IMG/VR virus record: IMGVR_UViG_3300037502_003275
Coordinates: 1-35,029 of that record
DNA from: a virus
Direction: 5' to 3' (one strand)
DNA length: 35,029 bases
Shown here piece after piece: positions 1 to 6,150 of this stretch. The position numbers and the translations under genes were made by a program. The first letter of the stretch is position 1, and every line of letters starts with the position of its first letter. Below the pieces are notes generated by a model that was not told where the DNA came from, ran no database searches, and worked only from the letters and a program-made list of their open reading frames with translations.

Positions 1-299
1 TTGCTCCTGAAGGTGACTGGTCAAAAGCAGATACAGTAGATACAGGACAGTATAATAAGATGAAATTTAACTATGAGTTTAGAGATAAAGATTGGGCGAA
101 CCAATTAACTAAACAAGAAGTTAGGGTGTGGAGTGCTTGGAAGCGGTTATATAAAAAGGTGGCTGAAAATGATATCTCTAAAATCCCTGACGAGAATGAA
201 ATAACTAATACTATTGCCGAAAGATTTAACACAACTGTCAATAAAGTTGAAGATATTCTGAATAAACAGATTGATTGGACTTATGAAGATAAAAAATAA
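1..299 (+). CDS. C-terminal part of an unknown protein (truncated by window edge)
   Basis: The reading frame is open from base 3 to the TAA at 297-299, so this is the 3' end of a longer gene. An in-frame ATG at 60 has no Shine-Dalgarno sequence in front of it and is probably internal. The visible part is about 98 residues, charged and helical, with a KQEVRVWSAWKRLYKK segment and an acidic tail. There is no membrane segment or motif I recognise. It ends 20 bases before the nuclease-like gene on the same strand and may share its transcript. Function unknown; the missing N-terminus may hold the diagnostic domain. Confidence 0.6.
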   Translation, partial: APEGDWSKADTVDTGQYNKMKFNYEFRDKDWANQLTKQEVRVWSAWKRLYKKVAENDISKIPDENEITNTIAERFNTTVNKVEDILNKQIDWTYEDKK

Positions 300-319
300 C
301 TTATATAAGGAGTGGTAGT

Positions 320-1408
320 ATGGATTTTTCAGATGGATTAAAAAAATTAGCAGAAAAAATATCGAATTTCCAATCTCAAATCAATACTGAGGAAGCAACT
401 AAAACAGCATTTATTATGCCTTTTTTCGATTTACTTGGATATGATACTAGAAACCCATTAGAATTTGTCCCAGAATTTACAGCAGATATAGCTACTAAAA
501 AAGGAGAAAAGGTTGATTATGCCATCATTATAGATGACCAACCTCAAATTTTAATAGAAGCTAAATGGTGTGGAGAGAAGTTAGATAAGCATGATCATCA
601 ATTAATGAGATATTTTTCTGTGACTAGAGCAAAAATAGGTATTTTAACAAACGGAATTATATATAAGTTTTATACTGACTTAGAGGAAGTTAATAAAATG
701 GATAAAAAGCCATTCTTGGAAGTCAATCTATTAAATTTAAGAGACAATGATATCCCTGAATTAAAGAAATTCTTTAAAGAAAACTTCAATATAGAAAATA
801 TTCTTTCTACAGCAGAAGTTCTAAAGTATTCAAATGCAATTAATAGACTTATTTCATCGCAATTCAAGCAACCTGATGAACATTTTATTGATTATATATT
901 AGGTCAAGTCTACGAAGGCAGAAGGACTCAAAATGTTAAAGAAAAATTTGAAGATATCATTAAGAAATCTATTTCACAAGTTATAAATGATATTGTTAGG
1001 AATAAGTTGGAGAATGCTTTAGAAGCAAAAGAAGAGGTTGCTCCTACAGCTGAAAAGGTCGAAGATATTGAGATTGAAGAAGAGTTAGAAGCGGAGGATA
1101 GAATTGAAACTACTGAAGAAGAGCTTTCGGGCTATTATATAGTTAAATCAATTTATGCAGAATTTACAAACTCCGAAAGAATAACTTACAAAGATACTAT
1201 TAGTTATTTTGGAATTTTACTAGAAGACAACACTAGAAATTGGCTTTGTAGATTGAGGTTTAACTATTCTCAAAAGTATATCACATTCCCTGTTTATAAC
1301 GACGAGGGGAAAAGAGTATCTAAGGAAAAATTCCCTCTAGATAGTATTGAAGAAATTTATAATTATAAAGATAAGTTTAAAGAAATATTAGATAAATTAG
1401 ACGGCTAA
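320..1408 (+). CDS. Orphan HsdR N-terminal-type nuclease domain protein
   Basis: A 362-residue protein whose first ~200 residues look like the N-terminal nuclease domain of type I restriction R subunits (HSDR_N family, PD-(D/E)XK fold). Candidate active-site residues are E25, D66 (in KVDYAIII), E80 and K82 (in ILIEAKW). No SNF2 helicase motifs follow. Instead there is an acidic Glu-rich linker (about 238-268) and a C-terminal domain (about 270-362) of unknown role. No hsdM or hsdS gene is in view. Such stand-alone proteins are common on phages and plasmids and are often annotated as type I restriction endonucleases, but their substrates are unclear. GGAGTGG lies just before the ATG. An intrinsic terminator follows at 1583. 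Confidence 0.75.
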   Translation: MDFSDGLKKLAEKISNFQSQINTEEATKTAFIMPFFDLLGYDTRNPLEFVPEFTADIATKKGEKVDYAIIIDDQPQILIEAKWCGEKLDKHDHQLMRYFSVTRAKIGILTNGIIYKFYTDLEEVNKMDKKPFLEVNLLNLRDNDIPELKKFFKENFNIENILSTAEVLKYSNAINRLISSQFKQPDEHFIDYILGQVYEGRRTQNVKEKFEDIIKKSISQVINDIVRNKLENALEAKEEVAPTAEKVEDIEIEEELEAEDRIETTEEELSGYYIVKSIYAEFTNSERITYKDTISYFGILLEDNTRNWLCRLRFNYSQKYITFPVYNDEGKRVSKEKFPLDSIEEIYNYKDKFKEILDKLDG

Positions 1409-1464
1409 GGAGTGGTTACAATTTCAAGAAAAGAAGAAAGAATAGTTGAAAAACTATATGAGAT

Positions 1465-1560
1465 TCATACTAATAGTGAAATCATGAACCCTATTACAGT
1501 AACGAGTATTTCTATTCGAGTTCCACTTTCCTCTTTTGAGAATATTTCTTTTAACCTCAT
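1465..1560 (-). CDS. Possible holin-like (Hol_Tox/TxpA-type) toxin peptide
   Basis: A 31-residue frame on the minus strand that starts MRLKEIFSKEE and ends in a hydrophobic stretch, IEILVTVIGFMISLLV. The ATG is preceded by GAGGTGATAAT, the same ribosome binding site type used by the terminase and portal genes here. The hydrophobic segment resembles the short Firmicutes putative holin-like toxins that act in type I toxin-antitoxin pairs. The plus-strand terminator at 1583-1610 lies in its presumed 5' leader, so a plus-strand RNA ending there would be antisense to its ribosome binding site and whole frame. No clear promoter was found for either RNA. It could also be a chance frame. Confidence 0.4.
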   Translation of the reverse strand: MRLKEIFSKEESGTRIEILVTVIGFMISLLV

Positions 1561-1582
1561 ATTATCACCTCAAAATAGATTG

Positions 1583-1610
1583 AGACCAGCTGCCGAAGGC
1601 TGGTCTTTTT
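1583..1610 (+). terminator. Intrinsic terminator after the nuclease-like gene
   Basis: An 8-bp perfect stem, AGACCAGC (1583-1590) with GCTGGTCT (1599-1606), has an 8-nt loop and is followed by a run of T. It closes plus-strand transcription from the first two genes and may also end an RNA antisense to the 31-residue peptide frame. Confidence 0.85.
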
Positions 1611-1612
1611 CT

Positions 1613-1848
1613 TATAATCTTATATAAGTAGTAAAAGAATGTTAGCATTAGCATTAATCCGTTTGGAGCTGAGATGTAATGCTTAGAGTATGCTACCCAG
1701 AAATAAAGAATATATACCTTTAAAATAGTAATATATGAGTAATTATTAAGTAACTATTATTGAACACAGTATTGTATAATTTAGGTAATAACTCCCTTAA
1801 TCATTATAATTGTAAATAAACTACATGTTGTAAAACTCTAATTTTACC
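1613..1848. other. Intergenic region without recognised gene
   Basis: AT-rich spacer between the terminator at 1610 and the promoter at 1849. It holds a tandem AGCATTA repeat (1644-1656) whose second copy is inverted as TAATGCT at 1677-1683, giving a possible hairpin or protein-binding dyad. A TATAAT at about 1774-1779 lacks a good -35. I see no convincing coding frame. Confidence 0.5.
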
Positions 1849-1877
1849 TTTAAATGACTGATAATAACATGTATAAT
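1849..1877 (+). promoter_or_regulatory. Promoter of the three-gene operon
   Basis: TTTAAA (1849-1854), a 17-bp spacer and a perfect TATAAT (1872-1877). The -35 matches consensus at 4 of 6 positions. It would start transcription near 1884, giving a ~55-nt leader before the ATG at 1939. Confidence 0.55.
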
Positions 1878-1938
1878 ATAGTTAAATTAAATGCTAAATA
1901 TCATAAAAAATGATAATGATGATTATGGAGTGATTAAA

Positions 1939-2646
1939 ATGAAGCTAAAAAATAATAAAATTAAAAAAATTATAACTCAATTGAATTACAAACCTACTGG
2001 AGCTTTTATAGATAATAGAGGCAAAATAATAGATTGTGGAGATTATGATGACGCTGAAGAAAGATGGAGCTATAGAAAGTTTGATTATGACAAATTACAA
2101 TTTAAAGATGATAATAATAAAAATCAAAGTTATATTACTTGGAAACAAGCAGGTTTTATAATGGAAGATCTACCCAACTTCGGGTTTTACAGTGACCACA
2201 TAGGAAACAAGCTCCCTAGAGAACTATGGTCTATAATGAATGTCAATAATTTTCTGTCTGCTAAATACGATATATTTTTATTATTTGATACAGAAGATAA
2301 GTTCCCTAGTATGGTAAATAAATTAAAAAAGCTTTTTAATATATCAGAAAAAACATTAGAATCATTAGACATGAAACTGGCTGATATAGGTTTCCCATTA
2401 ATTTTTGAAGATGAAAACAAAAGAATAAAAATTACTTTTGGTCCAATGGAAAAAGAACAAATGCTTTCCTTCTTTGATTACAAAGAAGATTTACCAAGCG
2501 AAGCTCTTTTTGTTCAAATTGAATTTCTAACAAAAGAAAATTACATAAATAAAGCAGATACAAAATTATTATCAAAAAAAGTTTTTGATTATACCGGTAA
2601 CAAGATTATACCTTTCATTCATAAAATAGTAGAAGGAGTGAATTAA
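1939..2646 (+). CDS. Unknown soluble protein, first gene of a three-gene operon
   Basis: A 235-residue protein when started at the ATG at 1939, which has GGAG eight bases upstream. An in-frame ATG at 1891 has no ribosome binding site and lies almost at the predicted transcription start, so I reject it. The N-terminus is very basic (MKLKNNKIKKII); the rest is mixed and acidic with no signal peptide or membrane helix. I do not recognise a family. The gene ends one base before the next start, so translation is probably coupled to the two membrane-protein genes that follow. A cytoplasmic partner, sensor or effector of a membrane complex is an inference from context only. Confidence 0.8.
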   Translation: MKLKNNKIKKIITQLNYKPTGAFIDNRGKIIDCGDYDDAEERWSYRKFDYDKLQFKDDNNKNQSYITWKQAGFIMEDLPNFGFYSDHIGNKLPRELWSIMNVNNFLSAKYDIFLLFDTEDKFPSMVNKLKKLFNISEKTLESLDMKLADIGFPLIFEDENKRIKITFGPMEKEQMLSFFDYKEDLPSEALFVQIEFLTKENYINKADTKLLSKKVFDYTGNKIIPFIHKIVEGVN

Positions 2647-2647
2647 T

Positions 2648-3181
2648 ATGTCGCTTTCAAGTACAACAAGCTCAAGCAGTTTTAATGATACATGGAATAA
2701 TAATAGCTTTTCTGGTAATAATTTTAATAGTACTTCTGAAACATATCTTGAACCATATAAATATAGTGATGATACAAAAAAAACTAAAATAGAAGATGAA
2801 GATTCTGCCTCAACCATAAAATCAAAATCTGAAGAAGACAACATTATAGATATGACTGGTGTTTTCTCTAAAAAATTAATGGACAATGATAGTCTTGTTA
2901 TTAGTATTAAAGAAAAAAATAACAAAGAAAAGGAGTTGGAAATGATGAAAATAAAATTAGACAATGCCCTGCCAATTCCTAGTATAGTTTATATGTGTAT
3001 TACAACAGGTACTTTTGTATTTTGTTTAATCTCATATCTTTTAACAGCTTTCAGAGATATAACAATTATTCATCCTTATTACGCTACTGGAGGAATGCTT
3101 TCATCTTTATCATTATTTCTCACAGCCGCAACCGGCATTAAATATTGGAAGGAGAACGTTTTGAAAGATGAAGAATATTAA
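2648..3181 (+). CDS. Ser/Asn-rich protein with two C-terminal membrane helices
   Basis: A 177-residue protein. Residues 1-35 are low-complexity Ser/Asn/Thr; about 36-110 are highly charged and probably coiled. Two hydrophobic segments follow (about 113-133, VYMCITTGTFVFCLISYL, and about 145-163, GGMLSSLSLFLTAATGI), then a short charged tail. No signal peptide is seen, so a long cytoplasmic N-terminal domain anchored by a helical hairpin is likely. AAGGAGTG lies before the ATG at the end of the upstream gene. Its last 14 bases overlap the next gene. Family not recognised; the architecture would fit a membrane effector but nothing in the sequence proves that. Confidence 0.8.
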   Translation: MSLSSTTSSSSFNDTWNNNSFSGNNFNSTSETYLEPYKYSDDTKKTKIEDEDSASTIKSKSEEDNIIDMTGVFSKKLMDNDSLVISIKEKNNKEKELEMMKIKLDNALPIPSIVYMCITTGTFVFCLISYLLTAFRDITIIHPYYATGGMLSSLSLFLTAATGIKYWKENVLKDEEY

Positions 3182-3485
3182 AGAAATTGTTAGAGAGACA
3201 ATAAAAGCCGAATTTAACACTCCCCATGGTAAAATAAATTGCATAACAACTATACTTTGTTTTTTTATAGTCATTAGTAGTTCTACCATCGACTTTATAA
3301 AGTGGATGGTAGTGGCCTTGAGATTTAATGAATTTTCTTCTCTTGGCTTATGGGCAAATTTATGGCCAATATATCTTTTGCTTATCCCTTGTTTATTTTT
3401 TACCGGATGGCTCTGGTATAAAGAGCAACAATTAAATTTAGAAAAAGAGAAAATAAGACTCAAATATAAAGAATATGAAAAATAA
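3168..3485 (+). CDS. Small two-helix membrane protein, third gene of the operon
   Basis: A 105-residue protein with hydrophobic segments at about 26-48 (TTILCFFIVISSS and following) and about 63-83 (ANLWPIYLLLIPCLFFTGWLW), then a strongly charged C-terminal helix, KEQQLNLEKEKIRLKYKEYEK. It overlaps the upstream gene by 14 bases, and the nearest AAGGAG is about 13 bases upstream, so translation is probably coupled. The strong palindromic terminator at 3498-3525 follows 13 bases after the stop. Family unknown. With its upstream neighbour it may form a paired membrane complex. Confidence 0.8.
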   Translation: MKNIKEIVRETIKAEFNTPHGKINCITTILCFFIVISSSTIDFIKWMVVALRFNEFSSLGLWANLWPIYLLLIPCLFFTGWLWYKEQQLNLEKEKIRLKYKEYEK

Positions 3486-3497
3486 ATAATATTTATT

Positions 3498-3525
3498 AAA
3501 AACCCCATCATATGATGGGGTTTTT
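3498..3525 (+). terminator. Palindromic terminator of the three-gene operon
   Basis: A perfect 18-nt palindrome (CCCCATCAT / ATGATGGGG, 3503-3520) is flanked by an A run on the left and a T run on the right. It can act on both strands; on the minus strand it lies downstream of rep. Confidence 0.85.
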
Positions 3526-3529
3526 AAAT

Positions 3530-3767
3530 TATCTAACTAATATTAGTTGACTACCGACCAATTAATTATATCCACTGACCAATTTTAACTGAACTAATCA
3601 CTTGTTATCCCTAGCCGCTATAGTAACTATTAAACTTTACTTTCACATAAAAAGATTTTAAAGAGAAAATAAATATTAAGTATAAGATTAATCTCCTTAA
3701 GAGAAAAACAAGAGCAAGATCAGCACTTAACTAGCTAAACTCATGCCTATAAATTTATATTTTAACT
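3530..3767. other. Intergenic region downstream of rep
   Basis: AT-rich stretch between two converging terminators. It contains a palindrome ACTAATATTAGT near 3537-3548 and two copies of GACCAATT about 22 bp apart near 3556 and 3578, each preceded by AC(C/T). Two helically phased copies could be Rep-binding iterons, but the number is too small to claim an origin. No coding frame seen. Confidence 0.4.
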
Positions 3768-3807
3768 AAAAAAGGATAACCATACCTAAAAATAGGTACA
3801 GTTATCC
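3768..3807 (-). terminator. Terminator of rep (minus strand)
   Basis: GGATAAC (3774-3780) pairs with GTTATCC (3801-3807). After a 2-nt mismatch, TACCTA (3783-3788) pairs with TAGGTA (3793-3798) around an AAAA loop. On the minus strand the hairpin is followed by six T. It lies about 80 bases after the rep stop codon. Confidence 0.8.
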
Positions 3808-3823
3808 CTTGATCTATAATTAT

Positions 3824-3855
3824 CAACCAAAAAGGGCAAATTAAACCCTTGGTTG
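3824..3855 (-). other. Second hairpin downstream of rep
   Basis: CAACCAA (3824-3830) pairs with TTGGTTG (3849-3855), and GGG (3834-3836) with CCC (3846-3848). It lacks a T run on either strand, so it is not a terminator by itself. It lies between the rep stop and the rep terminator and could stabilise the mRNA 3' end or belong to a replication site. Confidence 0.5.
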
Positions 3856-3887
3856 TTCTCATATTTTATGCATAACATCATGTAATG

Positions 3888-4997
3888 TTATCTTAAAGCT
3901 TTATTTTTACTATCTAAGAGCTGTAATAAGCAATTAACTGTATTATACTCAGAGAAGATATGAGGCTGTCTAGATAGATTCTCGACTTCCTCAAAGGAAA
4001 ATTCCGAGACTTGTCCTATCTTCTTGATTACCTTCTTAATATTCTGTTTAGTACTATCAATTCTCATATTGAATAGTATAGACTTCACTCTCTCATAAAG
4101 ATGGTGATTTTCTACTTCTTCAACAGTATCCTCTACAATGCCAATTCCTAGTTCAATAAAGTTAAAAGTTAATCTCAAGGACTTCATTAGGACACGCTTA
4201 ACCTTAGTCCAGAAGTTGTCCACTGTTTCAAAGATAACCCCTGCCATATCCTTAATCAATTCTCTAAGTTCCTTAAAGCTGACCGACTTAGTAATATTCT
4301 TTAAAGTCTGTTGTTTAATCCCACCCTTGTCTCTATTATTAGGCATATGATGCTTGTGGGCTACCAGATACCAGACCAAACGATAATGCTTAAGGTTGTA
4401 TCCTTGTAGCTTTTTAAACATTTCTAAAGGCATGATATAGCCGCCCTTACCACCTTTTAGGATAGCTTGCTTATATCCTGTTATGGTGTAAGAGCTAATA
4501 ACTTCATCACGATTGACCGAAATTAATTTAGATTCTTCTAACTTAGATATAGCTTGTACCACTTTTGAATCCGAGCTATGACCGATAAAATCAGCTATGT
4601 CCATGGTTGATAGTCCGATTACTTGTCCATGCTTAGCATGATAAGATAAGCAGTAATAGACATTGAACATAGTTTGAGTCATTTTGTAATTCCACTGTAT
4701 AGCAAATTGATATTGTAAAAATGGCATAAAGGCTCCATCTTCAACTAATTCTAGATCTGTATATTGAGTATAATCTATAGCTTCAGTTTCTTGAGTAGTT
4801 TTTGGTGATTTTTTAGCTTCCTGATCCTCTTGGATAAATTCAAGATACTCCCTAGCAACTGCTGCTAACTCTTTAGCTGCTTGAGAACTAATCCTATTCT
4901 CTTCTAGCAAAGTAGCTAATCTACCGTGAAAATTAATCAATTGCTTTTGATTATATATCTCTTTAATTTCTCTCTGTAGTTTTTCAATGATTGGCAT
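3888..4997 (-). CDS. rep: Probable plasmid replication initiator (winged-helix Rep-like)
   Basis: A 369-residue protein. The N-terminal ~70 residues are charged and helical; about 90-185 look like a winged helix-turn-helix unit (LSTMDIADFIGHSSDSKVVQAISKLEESKLI), followed by a second helical domain with a conserved-looking YNLKHYRLVWYLVAHKHH segment, and a basic helical C-terminus. The tandem DNA-binding layout is typical of theta-type plasmid initiators, but I cannot assign it to RepA_N or another named family. The main evidence is context: a long leader covered by an antisense RNA, a hairpin over the ribosome binding site, a dedicated promoter and terminator, and a nearby ParMRC locus. The ATG at 4997 has GGGGAGG eight bases upstream. 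It could instead be a DnaD-like replication protein. Confidence 0.65.
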   Translation of the reverse strand: MPIIEKLQREIKEIYNQKQLINFHGRLATLLEENRISSQAAKELAAVAREYLEFIQEDQEAKKSPKTTQETEAIDYTQYTDLELVEDGAFMPFLQYQFAIQWNYKMTQTMFNVYYCLSYHAKHGQVIGLSTMDIADFIGHSSDSKVVQAISKLEESKLISVNRDEVISSYTITGYKQAILKGGKGGYIMPLEMFKKLQGYNLKHYRLVWYLVAHKHHMPNNRDKGGIKQQTLKNITKSVSFKELRELIKDMAGVIFETVDNFWTKVKRVLMKSLRLTFNFIELGIGIVEDTVEEVENHHLYERVKSILFNMRIDSTKQNIKKVIKKIGQVSEFSFEEVENLSRQPHIFSEYNTVNCLLQLLDSKNKALR

Positions 4998-5005
4998 AAA
5001 AATAA

Positions 5006-5028
5006 CCTCCCCAGATTTTCTGAGCAGG
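5006..5028 (-). promoter_or_regulatory. Hairpin sequestering the rep ribosome binding site
   Basis: In the rep mRNA, CCTGCTCAGA (bases 5028-5019) can pair with TCTGGGGAGG (bases 5015-5006) around an AAA loop: nine of ten pairs, one of them G-U. The 3' arm contains the whole Shine-Dalgarno sequence GGGGAGG. Rep translation should therefore be closed unless the 5' arm is engaged elsewhere. Confidence 0.65.
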
Positions 5029-5099
5029 TTTCCGTTAGCTTAAATATCTGATTTTATATGTTTACTATATATTACCTTTAATTTATCTTTAAAAATACA

Positions 5100-5128
5100 T
5101 TGACAGATAAAATGAAATTATATATAAT
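5100..5128 (+). promoter_or_regulatory. Promoter of the antisense RNA in the rep leader
   Basis: Perfect consensus: TTGACA (5100-5105), 17-bp spacer, TATAAT (5123-5128), reading away from rep. Expected start near 5135. Stronger by consensus than the rep promoter, as is usual for a countertranscribed RNA. Confidence 0.85.
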
Positions 5129-5134
5129 AAACAT

Positions 5135-5231
5135 ACAATTTGATATTTAAGGTTTCAATTGGTTTGGACGCCATTTTTGGAAACCTACTTCATAGCCCTT
5201 GTGTTACCAGCACAAAGGGTTTTTTATTTTT
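5135..5231 (+). ncRNA. Antisense (countertranscribed) RNA controlling rep
   Basis: A ~95-nt RNA is bounded by a consensus promoter and an intrinsic terminator, with no coding frame. It forms a first hairpin by pairing AGGTTTC (5150-5156) with GAAACCT (5180-5186). The loop carries TTTGGACG, including a UUGG that fits the YUNR U-turn motif of many plasmid antisense loops. The second hairpin is the terminator. It lies wholly opposite the leader of rep (start near 5263, ATG at 4997). The role as copy-number inhibitor is inferred from this layout, which matches known countertranscribed-RNA plasmids. Confidence 0.75.
5196..5231 (+). terminator. Terminator of the antisense RNA
   Basis: CCCTTGTG (5196-5203) pairs with CACAAAGGG (5211-5219), with one bulged A, around a 7-nt loop. 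It is followed by TTTTTTATTTTTT. On the minus strand there is no T run after it, so rep transcripts should pass through. Confidence 0.85.
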
Positions 5232-5269
5232 TGTATGTTTTTGTTCAAAAATTAAGTAAAGTTTATCTA

Positions 5270-5298
5270 ATTATATAGCAAAAATTTCTTCTCGTCAA
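5270..5298 (-). promoter_or_regulatory. rep promoter
   Basis: On the minus strand TTGACG (bases 5298-5293), a 17-bp spacer and TATAAT (5275-5270). Transcription would start near 5263 and give a leader of about 265 nt before the rep ATG, fully covering the antisense RNA gene. Confidence 0.85.
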
Positions 5299-5357
5299 CT
5301 ATAGTATTGTTTTAAGACTAACATATGACATTCACTAATATACATGGTCATCTATGA

Positions 5358-5636
5358 CTATGAAAACTTCTTCCCTTCAAAAAAATTCAAAGCCTTTATA
5401 ATTTCTTTTTCTACAGCTTTCCCCACTGTTCTAAAATCACCTTCACTTAATTTTATTTTTACCCTAGGCTTTCTTCCGTGCATCTTATCTTCTAGAACAT
5501 CTTCTGTGAAATCTAAACTTAATCGTTTAATATCAATGTCTTTAGGTTCGCCTTTAGTATCTTGTAGCATTTTGATTATATATAAATATAAATCTTCTCT
5601 ATAAGCATATGGTACAATTTTTGTTAAACCAGTCAA
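5358..5636 (-). CDS. Unknown 92-residue protein upstream of rep
   Basis: A soluble, charged protein that begins TTG, with GGAGG seven bases upstream (no in-frame ATG nearby). It mixes basic and acidic stretches (KMHGRKPRVKIKLSEGDF) and a helical C-terminus ending EGKKFS. No membrane segment. It follows the helix-turn-helix gene by 16 bases and so belongs to cassette 1. No clear terminator separates it from the rep promoter, so read-through into rep is possible. Family not recognised; it could be a regulator or a replication accessory factor. Confidence 0.75.
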   Translation of the reverse strand: MTGLTKIVPYAYREDLYLYIIKMLQDTKGEPKDIDIKRLSLDFTEDVLEDKMHGRKPRVKIKLSEGDFRTVGKAVEKEIIKALNFFEGKKFS

Positions 5637-5652
5637 AACACTGCCTCCTTAT

Positions 5653-5838
5653 TTACTTTTGTCCATACTCCCTTTCCATAGCTGCCTTAGTAACCAACCA
5701 AACTCTTCCTGCTTTTCTTACATCTACACCATGCTTAAAGCTAGCTCCACGATCAAAATTCCTTCTTAGTGTACTAGTATCCTTATCGTACATTTTAGAT
5801 GCTTCTGCTATAGTTAGAACTTCATCTAGAATATTCAC
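5653..5838 (-). CDS. Small helix-turn-helix DNA-binding protein (cassette 1)
   Basis: A 61-residue protein of the excisionase/MerR-like type common on Firmicutes mobile elements: LTIAEASKMYDKDTSTLRRNF forms the likely helix-turn-helix (about 9-29), followed by a wing-like stretch RKAGRVWLVTKAAMEREYG. Starts at GTG with AAGGAGG seven bases upstream. It is preceded by the conserved hairpin at 5861-5897. It is the best candidate for the protein that binds the dyad in the cassette 1 promoter at 6344-6363. Alternatives are an excisionase-like factor or a replication regulator. Confidence 0.8.
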   Translation of the reverse strand: MNILDEVLTIAEASKMYDKDTSTLRRNFDRGASFKHGVDVRKAGRVWLVTKAAMEREYGQK

Positions 5839-5860
5839 ATCAATTCCTCCTTTTTTATTT

Positions 5861-5897
5861 TACCCCGCTTTTGATCTAGCAGAGCGGGAAACTGCTT
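5861..5897 (-). repeat. Conserved intergenic hairpin R, copy 1
   Basis: 37 bases, 36 identical to 6678-6714. CCCGCT (5864-5869) pairs with AGCGGG (5883-5888). In the mRNA the hairpin sits between the small membrane protein gene and the ribosome binding site of the DNA-binding protein gene, in both cassettes. There is no T run after it, so it is more likely an mRNA processing, stability or regulatory element than a terminator. Confidence 0.8.
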
Positions 5898-5917
5898 GAT
5901 GACTAATACACATAAAT

Positions 5918-6097
5918 TTAATTTTGATTTTTGCTTAGCAACCTGAAAAATAGGGTTACTAATGCAGGGAAAGCAAAAATTAAAGTTGCAGTCCAGTCTT
6001 TATCTAAGGCAGAACTTAAAGCTAACAATCCAAATACTAATTCAACAGGAATCTTAGAACCTAATTTTCTTAAAAATTTAAAAATTGATTTTATCAT
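5918..6097 (-). CDS. Small two-helix membrane protein B1 (cassette 1)
   Basis: A 59-residue protein: basic N-terminus MIKSIFKFLRKLGSKIP, hydrophobic helix VELVFGLLALSSAL, a DKDWT turn, then a second hydrophobic helix LIFAFPALVTLFFRLL and a basic tail. It is paralogous to the protein at 6721-6858; both have AL-D-(K/R)-x-W followed by (L/G)IFAF. The ATG at 6097 has no Shine-Dalgarno within 20 bases; the closest purine tract, GGGAGGGGAAA, is inside hairpin Q about 40 bases upstream. Translation may depend on coupling to A1 or on RNA rearrangement. Function unknown; holin, toxin, immunity or exclusion roles are all possible. Confidence 0.7.
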   Translation of the reverse strand: MIKSIFKFLRKLGSKIPVELVFGLLALSSALDKDWTATLIFAFPALVTLFFRLLSKNQN

Positions 6098-6098
6098 A

Positions 6099-6143
6099 TT
6101 ATTTTGATAGAATGGTTTTAGAGGCGGGAGGATTTCCCCTCCC
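6099..6143 (-). repeat. Conserved intergenic element Q, copy 1
   Basis: Directly upstream of the B1 start. It has a 20-base box, TTTTGATAGAATGGTTTTAG on the plus strand (6101-6120 area), identical in copy 2. Next to it a hairpin pairs GGGAGG (6126-6131) with CCTCCC (6138-6143). In the mRNA this reads GGGAGGGGAAAT then CCTCCC, so the purine tract is locked in a stem. Confidence 0.75.
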
Positions 6144-6150
6144 TATGTTG

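Noticed and set aside
1412-1627. 71-codon plus-strand frame after the nuclease-like gene
   Set aside because: It begins at a GTG that is itself part of the only SD-like sequence, and it runs through the terminator hairpin and T run at 1583-1610.
2572-2964. 130-codon minus-strand frame opposite the Ser-rich membrane protein
   Set aside because: Ser/Leu-rich shadow of the low-complexity plus-strand gene, with no promoter or ribosome binding site, within a clear plus-strand operon.
5861-5897. Hairpin R copies as insertion-sequence ends or attachment sites
   Set aside because: They are direct, not inverted, copies at equivalent gene junctions, with no transposase or integrase and no target duplication.
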